Assembly: GCF_032854445.1 (NCBI RefSeq)
Contig: NC_088301.1
Coordinates: 310,001-374,000, forward strand
DNA: 64,000 nucleotides
Source: Liolophura sinensis
Lineage: Eukaryota; Mollusca; Polyplacophora; Chitonida; Chitonidae
Direction of reading: 5' to 3'
Numbering within the stretch: position 1 is the first letter of the stretch; each line of letters starts with the position of its first letter. The position numbers and the translations under genes are program-made. Below are positions 35,701 through 44,700 of this stretch, piece by piece. The notes beneath the pieces are model-generated. The model saw only the letters and a list, made by a program, of their open reading frames with translations, had not been told where the DNA came from and ran no database searches.

Positions 35701-38700
35701 CTTATCAGGAAAGGATGGTAGACACTGAAGGCAGACAGACAAGAGTACCTTCTACATCACTTTCTGGGGCATATGCCTGAGTTGGAGCAGCCAGAAACGT
35801 CTCTTTATCCTCCAAATCATTTTTATCTACAACAAATGACAAAGTTTTCTTCATTTTGTGAGAAAATATGCACATGTAGCGTGATTGTATTTTTCACTAA
35901 TGCTGGCAATGTTAGATAGCTGATAGCAAATGTTAGATAGCTGATAGCAATGTTAGATAGCTGATAGCAATGTCAACTAGCTGATAGCAATGTCAACTAG
36001 CTGATAGCAATGCCAGATAGCTGACAGCAATGCAGATAGCTGACAACAATGTCAGATAGCTGATACCAATGTTAGATAGCTGATAGCAATGCCAGATAGC
36101 TGATAGCAATGCTAGATAGCTGATAGCAATGCCAGATAGCTGAGAGCAATGTTAGATAGCTGATAGCAATGTCAACTAGCTGACAGCAATGTCCAATAGC
36201 TTATGGCAATGCTAGATAGCTGATAGCAATGTTACATAGGTGGCAGCAATGTTAGATAGCTGATAGCAATGTTAAATAGCCGATAGCAATGCAAGACAGC
36301 TATGATGAAAACATGTTATGCCAGCTGCTTTGCCTGCAAGTTTTCTGTTTCACAAAGCAGACATTACAACATGCAATAAGCTCATGTATTTGAGTATTTG
36401 ATAGACGAAGGGCTGTAGTTAGTGAGCATTTTTGCCCAAAAGGGGCCTCCATGGCCAAGGGGGTAGCAAGCCAGCATAGCACAATGACCTAGGAGCCTCT
36501 TATCAATGCCGTCGCTGTGAGATCAAGTCCAGTTCATCCTGGCTTCCTCTGGCCATACATGGGAAGGTTTGCCAACAACCTCTACCCAGTTTCCTCCCAC
36601 CATAATGCTGGCCGCTGTTGTATGAGTGAAATATTATAGAGTACGGCATAACAAACCAATCAATAAATAAATAAATATTTGCCCATAATTGACTTTTGTC
36701 AAATACTAGTTTGAGTTTGTCATCTCACAGTCAATTTATTTGTACCTGAACTACCCACGTCAAATACTAAAGTTTGAGCCTCCATAGGTCTGTCATCCTC
36801 ACAGTCAAAGTATTTATACCTGACGTCACCCTCCTAAAATATTAATGTTTGAGGCTCCGTACGGTTTATTATCCTCACTGTCAATGTATTTGTACCTGAA
36901 CTTAACCTCCTCAAACATTAAAGTTTGAGCCTCCATAGGTCTGTCATCTCACAGTCAATGTATATGACCTGACCTAACCTTCCTAAAAATTAAAGTTTGA
37001 GGCTCCCCAGGTTTGTCTTCCTCACAGTCAATGTATTTCTATCTAAACTTAACCTCCTCAAACACTAAAGTTTAAGGCTCTCCAGGTTTGCCTTCCTCAC
37101 AGTCAATGTATTTGTACCTAAACTTAACCTCCTCAAACACTAAAGTTAAGGCTCTCCAGGTTTGCCTTCCTCACAGTCAATGTATTTGTACCTAAACTTA
37201 ACCTCCTCAAACACTAAAGTTTAAGGCTCTCCAGGTTTGCCTTCCTCACAGTCAATGTATTTGTACCTAAACTTAACCTCCTCAAACACTAAAGTTTAAG
37301 GCTCTCCAGGTTTGTCTTCCTCACAGTCAATGTATTTGTACCTAAACTTAACCTCCTCAAACACTAAAGTTTAAGGCTCTCCAGGTTTGCCTTCCTCACA
37401 GTCAATGTATTTGTACCTAAACTTAACCTCCTCAAACACTAAAGTTTAAGGCTCTCCAGGTTTGCCTTCCTCACAGTCAATGCATTGTACCTAAACTTAC
37501 CCTCCTCAAATACTAAAGTTTGAGCCTGCGTAGGTCTGTCATCCTCAGAGTCAGATTCTGCAAACACCATTGTGGAGGGCAAATCTGTCAACAAAAACAT
37601 ACTATCCAAATTTGTATTTTTCTGTATCACATTCACAAATTGCATTTCAAAAGAGAAAACACAAATACCCTGGTAGAACTCTTGAACCTCAACAAAAGAA
37701 TACCATAACACACCTGAGTCTGTCCTGTCTGTGGTGGACTAACCACCAGACCTGACCATAAACACCCGAGTCTGTCCTGTCAGTCGTGATCTCTCTAACC
37801 ACCAGAGCTGACCATAACACACCCGAGTCCATCCTGTCTGTGGTGAGCTCTGTAGCCACCAGACCTGACCATAACACACTCGAGTATGTCCTGTCTGTGG
37901 TGAGCTCGCCAACAACCAGACCTGACCATAACACACCTGAGTCTGTCCTGTCTGTGGTGGACTAACCTCCAGACCTGACCATAACACACCCGAGTCTGTC
38001 CTGTCTGTAGTGGACAGGACAGAGTCAAGTGTGTTATGGTCAGGTCTGGTGGTTAGAGAGCTCACCACAGACAGGACAGATTCAGGTGTGCTATGGTCAG
38101 GTCTGATGGTTAGAGAGCTCTCTAACCACCAGACCTGACCATAACACACTTGAGTCTGTCATGTCAGTGGTGAGCTCTCTAACCACCAGACCTGATCATA
38201 ACACACTTGAGTCTGTCATGTCTGTGGTGAGCTCTCTAACCACCAGACCTGACCATAACACACCCGAGTCTGTGCTGTCAGTGGTGAACTCTCTAACCAC
38301 CAGACCTGACCATAACACACCCGAGTCTGTGCTGTCAGTGGTGAGCTGTCTAACCACCAGGCCTGACCATAACACACCTGAGACTGACCTGTCTGTAGTG
38401 AGCTCTGTAAAGAGGAGTACACTCACCAGCAGGGGCAGCTCTAGTCACAGCCGGCGTCTCGGCAATTGTTATATTCTTCTTCTCTGAAAGAACAAAAACG
38501 CATGAGTGACAAACGACTGACATATAAGTCAGACGAAAAACTGTGCATAAAATTGAAGGAAAATAAAAGTAACTACACAGAGAGATAATTTGTCACATAA
38601 TTTGATCCATTCTCAACAATTTTGCGTTACGCCTGAAATATACTTCTGCACAAATTCTCCAGAGATGCGTATTGTTACCCTTCACTACTCCAATAATCAC

Positions 38701-41700
38701 ACAATACCGTTTAGGGGTTTCTGGCGGCATGGAAACCAAATCAAAACTTCTTTGATTATTTTGCCTGGTATGCTGGTTTCAGAGAATAAAAGTTTGTGAG
38801 GGTATTTCAAATACTCAGGCACACTGGACAAAATTGTAGTCATATTTTATGCTTGTATGCAACCCATGCCACGAAGTATTTTAATGCCATTAAAACTAAA
38901 ACCGTAACACTTCTGTTTACTTTAGTCACTGTGCATTTTCCCACAAGTGTTTGCAAATCCTCACCACCTGCCTTCCTCTCACATACTCTGTAACAAGTGT
39001 CAACATGTTAGGACTTACTTTTATGAACAGTGGACATCTCCATGTCGCTGAGATCGGAGTCCTCCGCAAACATGAGGGTGGCCGCTTCATTAAGACGACC
39101 CTTACGGGCTTTCTCACCCAACGCTGTTCCATATAGCTACAAACACACAAAACAAAGGCTGACAAAGGGAGACTAAAAAGTAAGACCTATGGTGGCAATG
39201 CGGTTCACAAAACATAATTAAAATAGATAGCCTTATTATGTGCAGTTTCTCCCCAGAGGTGTACATCTGAGACCTTCACTGTATATTTCATATCTAGGTT
39301 AGTTACATGTAGCTCTATGTATATACGTACACTTGGGTCCTTACATACTCAACACTTTCTCAGCCATATGAGGATAAACAGTCATTAGGCGAGTGTACAT
39401 ACCCTGTGTCTTCTTGTGGCAGGATGAATACACATTGCTAAAGTGCTGCTACCACTGAGGCAGCATGCTGAAGACACCAGACATGACACATTATACTGAC
39501 ACCGAGCCATCCTTGCTCTAACTTCTCAGTACTGAGCACCAATCCACGCAGCAACAGGTATCATTCTTAAAAGTTTTTTTCTATGAACCAACCCGGGTTT
39601 CAATACGGTCTCCTGACTACAAATCAGATGCTCTGACAATTATGCCACTGAGGCAGTCAATTTTGCTACTGAGCTGCATATGAAACAGCTTATGATTAAT
39701 TGGTTGTTTGATTGATTGAACAGTGTTTAAAACCATGTTGAATTTTTCACTCATTCAATAGTGATCAGGTGTATGGATGGAGTAAACCAAAGTGTGTGGA
39801 GCAAGCAAATGACTTTCCTAACTCAGCTGACAAACATCTTCAGTGAAAGCAGCAGATAAAACAGCAAGAGCCGAGTTCAGGCAAACAACCTTATTGGTTA
39901 AGAGCCTAATGGTCGTGGCCAGCCAGCACTTCAACCAACTCAGCCAGCGAGGCTCCCAAAAATAACTTATGATTATGAAGTATCAGTTTTGTGGGAACAC
40001 GATTACCTGTGTGGGCTGTAGGAGGTCACTGCTAGCATTGCTGCTCTCATCTTCATCATTTATCTCATCTTTTGTGGCCTCCAAAAACTTACGACGACCT
40101 TCATCTTGCACGTCTGGAATGGTTGCCATGGTAGCAGTTTGAAACATCGACTCAGAGCCAGTCTCTGAGCCACTGTCATACTGTTCCTCATTCTGATTTC
40201 ACAAATATTCAAAGATACAACATAACTCAGAGATACAACATATTTCAGAGATACAGCATAACTCAGAGATACAACATATTTCAGAGATACAGCATAACTC
40301 AAACAGGACGTATTCTTTGTCATTGTAACTTCTACTTTTTCTCAACAAACTTTAAACACTCATTCTACGGATAAAAGTGAATTTTTTATATTTTTTCAAT
40401 TAAAACCTTGTTGTGCTGATAATGAATGAGAGCTCAGAAAGCTTAATGCTGACTAAACAGTAAAGATGCCTTCAGAATAGACCTCTGACCCTTGACATCT
40501 CAAGCTGGAATTCTCAATCCCAAAATATCATTGTTATCCTATGAATATATCACTGAGTACAGTGTTAGAAAACTCACACTTACCAATGAATACTACTATT
40601 GTTTTTACTATTGCTTCTGTCAGACAGGTATAATTATGTACACAGTTTACTTAGTGCAATGTTTATGATCTCATTTTTGTAGTGCTACATCACTAAAACA
40701 ATTAAACCTAAAATGAAACACATTTATTTGCAGAAACAAGGGCATAGATAGGAACTGTCTATCACCTAGGGTGGAGCACACCTGGCATCTGCCATACAGA
40801 TCTCATCCCCATCTCTTAGTCCATACCTAACATCTGATGACAGATACACCTACATACCTGAGTGTGGAGCTGGTACACACACCTGTCATCAGCCATACAG
40901 ATTTCACCCCCATCTCTCAGTCCATACCTAACATCTGGTGACAGGAACACCTACTACATACCTGAGTGTAGAGCTGGTACACACACCTGTCATCAGCCAT
41001 ACAGATTTCACCCCCATCTCTCAGTCCATACCTAACATCTGGTGACAGGAACACCTACATACCTGAGTGTAGAGCTTGTACACACACCTGACACCTGCCA
41101 TACAGATCTCATCCCCATCTCTCAGTCCATACCTAACATCTGATGACAGGTACACCTACATACCTGAGTGTAGAGCTGGTACACACACCTGACGTCTGCC
41201 ATACAGATCTCATCCCCATCCCTCAGTCCATACCTAACATCAGGTGTCAGGTACAGCTGCAAACAAAACGTCAATGCAGGTGAAATTCCAGCTCCCAACA
41301 AACCCTGGGCTGTGCAATGAAAACATGAACAATGATCTTCTTAATTTATCTGATTGGTGTCCTATTTACAAATATTTTAATTAAATGACCGCAGCGTTTT
41401 AAAGATCCTTTAGTGAGCTCTCATTTGATTCCCTCTGCCTGGTGTTCCTGTATAAGAACATTCTGCTTGTCACTTGAGTTCACATCATAACAGCAATGAC
41501 TTCACCAAGCCGTCCAATACACCAAACAACTGCAATTATAGATTTATTAACGCTGACTAAGTCTATATCTAAGAGAGTGTTTACAAACTTTCTGCTGACA
41601 TATCTGGATGATGGAGACCATGGTAAATGTACCTTGCCCCACTTGGTTTTGTTTCGACTTCCCTTGTCATAGATCAGGTGTGATTCACCTCGTATTTCTA

Positions 41701-44700
41701 TACAAGCATGTTGTTTTGACAGAGCCTGAAAAAAGGAGAAGTTACATTAAAATGATATCTACTTGTTGCAAGACTTCAGGTGCATGGGTACACATTTGCA
41801 TCCACAAAAGTCAAACAGAAAAAGTTTACCAGTGCACCCATTTCAGAAATCATGGCTGGTTTCATACGTTAGGATATTTACTCACGCAGTGTATCAGGAC
41901 TCTCTGTGTCCTTTCACAAATTGTATATTTACCCATTGTAGGATTCACAAAAAGCTTCCATGAAACGGATATTCACTCACTGTACGATTCACAAAAAGCT
42001 TTCATAACCTGGATATTCACCCATTGCAGAATTCACATGAAACTTTCATAACCTGGATATTCACCCATTGCAGAATTCACATGAAACTTTCAGAAACTGG
42101 ATATTCACCTAATGCAGAATTCACAAGAAACTTTCATAACCTGGATATTCACCCATTGCAGAATTCATGTGAAACTTTCAGAAACTGGATATTCACCCAT
42201 TGCAGAATTTATGTGAAACTTTCATAACCTGGATATTCACCTAATGCAGAATTCATAAGAAACTTTCATAACCTGGATATTCACCTAGTGCAGAATTCAC
42301 ATGAAACTTTCAGAAACTGGATATTCACCTAGTGCAGAATTTATGTGAAACTTTCATAAACTGGATATTCACCTAATGCAGAATTCACAAGAAACTTTCA
42401 TAACCTGGATATTCACCTAGTGCAGAATTCACATGAAACTTTCAGAAACTGGATATTCACCCATTGCAGAATTTATGTGAAACTTTCATAAACTGGATAT
42501 TCACCTAATGCAGAATTCACAAGAAACTTTCATAACCTGGATATTCACCTAGTGCAGAATTCACATGAAACTTTCAGAAACTGGATATTCACCCATTGCA
42601 GAATTTATGTGAAACTTTCATAAACTGGATATTCACCTAATGCAGAATTCACAAGAAACTTTCATAACCTGGATATTCACCCATTGCCGGATTCACATGA
42701 AGCTTTCATACATGTAGGCCCACAGCCACATATTTAACCACTGCACATACATTTTGATGGCAATACCTTTAATATCTTCACTAGAGAAATGGTATTCCAT
42801 AAAATTCTGCTCATGTAAGATCTCGAATGTTGATTCCTTTGCTGCTATAGTATCACCTCACTGGAATGTTATGCCAATCACACTAGCACTTGGGAATGAA
42901 TGAATGTATGCTTGGGGTTTAACATTGTACCTTTAACAATTTTTCAGTCATATGACGATGAAGAGTCATTCGGTGCATGAACATATGCTATGTTTTCTTG
43001 CTGCAGTGTCTCAAGGCCATGCCCCCAAAGTGCTACAGCTACTGAAGTATCATGCTGAAGAGACCAACAAGTCACCCCACCCTGTCACATTATACTGACA
43101 CCGGGCCGACCAGTCAAGTTTCCATGCTCTAACCTCTCAGTGCTGATTGCCAAGGCAGCAACAAGTACCATTTATAAAGTCCTTGGTATGACCCGACCTG
43201 GGTTTCATCCTGGGTCTCTCTAATTCGAAGCATAAAACAGCCATAGAAAAAGTCGTAGAAAACGGCCAAAGAAAAAGTCGTAGAAAACAGCCACAGGGAA
43301 AAGTTGTAGAAAACAGCCACACATACCTTAATGGGAATGTAGATGTTGCATTTACCCTGCTCTCGTCCAATCACATTGTCACCTGAACAGAATAGAAGTG
43401 AAACATTTTACATTTATTTCAAATCTTCAGACGAAGCTGCACCATTAGTCTCTTCCCAGATAGGCTTTATATTATTTACTGAACTAAAACAATGAGTAAA
43501 AGAGAAATCTTTGATCTACTTATTTAATTGGTGTACATGTACATTTAATTAACTTTCATTTATGTATTTGATTGGTGTTTTACACCGTACTCAAGAATAT
43601 TTCACTTATACGATGACGGCCTGAATTATGGTGGGTGAAAACCGGGCTGAACCCGATGGAAACCCACGACCATCCGCAGGTTGCTGAAAGACCTTCCCAT
43701 GCACAGCCTAACAGGAAGCCTGAATGAGCTGCGCTTGAACTCACAGCAACTGCATTGGTGAGAGATTACTGAGTCGTTACACTGCGCTAGTGTGCTAACC
43801 AACTGAGCCACGGAGGCCCCCAGAACTCTTTAATGTGATGCCAATAAACAGCCTTCCTAGAAATTTCTTCTCATGACAAACACATATATATATAGCTCAA
43901 AATTTTCATTTGCAGCTTTAAGGATTAGTCATAAATCTGTTTAATGAAGTTTTAGAGTTAGTTTTGAGCAGAGTTAAGTAGCCTGTAAAATTAAAATATT
44001 TGAAAGTGAACCAGTTTATTTCCACTACTTGCGCTCAATTACCTGACAATCCTCGCTAGGTGAAGTGGAAGGCAACACTACTTTTACGGAAAAAGTTAAT
44101 TGAAGATTTGCAATAATGTAGGATTTTGTGGCAGAACAAATTCTGTAACCATTATGAACTCCCATACTCCCAGTGGTTCTGTCACCAGATCTCAGGTGTT
44201 GACAGCTATGGTTACTGACTCTGTTCATCAGGTCAGTCTGAGCAAGTTCGTTTGTTGGAAAATTTCAAGGTTGAATAAACTTTGGAAGACAACAACAGAG
44301 GAGGATCTGACACAGGATGAAAAAAACATGGCTTGAACCAGCGTGGTGAAGAGAAAATCTTTGAGAGTACCTGACTGGCACATTCTTAAAGACTGGCTTG
44401 GCAAGCTCTCAAGGCAGTGTGAAAGTAGAGGGCTTTGGCAAGCTCTCAAGGCAGTGTGAAAGTAGAGGGCTTTGGCAAGCTCTCAAGGCAGTGTGAAAGT
44501 AGAGGGCTTTGGCAAGCTCTCAAGGCAGTGTGAAAGTAGAGGGCTTTGGCAAGCTCTCAAGGCAGTGTGAAAGTAGAGGGCTTTGGCAAGCTCTCAAGGC
44601 AGTGTGAAAGTAGAGGGCTTGGCAAGCTCTCAAGGCAGTGTGAAAGTAGAGGGCTTTGGCAAGCTCTCAAGGCAGTGTGAAAGTAGAGGGCTTTGGCAAG

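Noticed and set aside
37689..38487. Several ORFs in the 57-bp array
   Set aside because: Period divisible by three and an internal inversion; they do not connect to flanking exons in phase.
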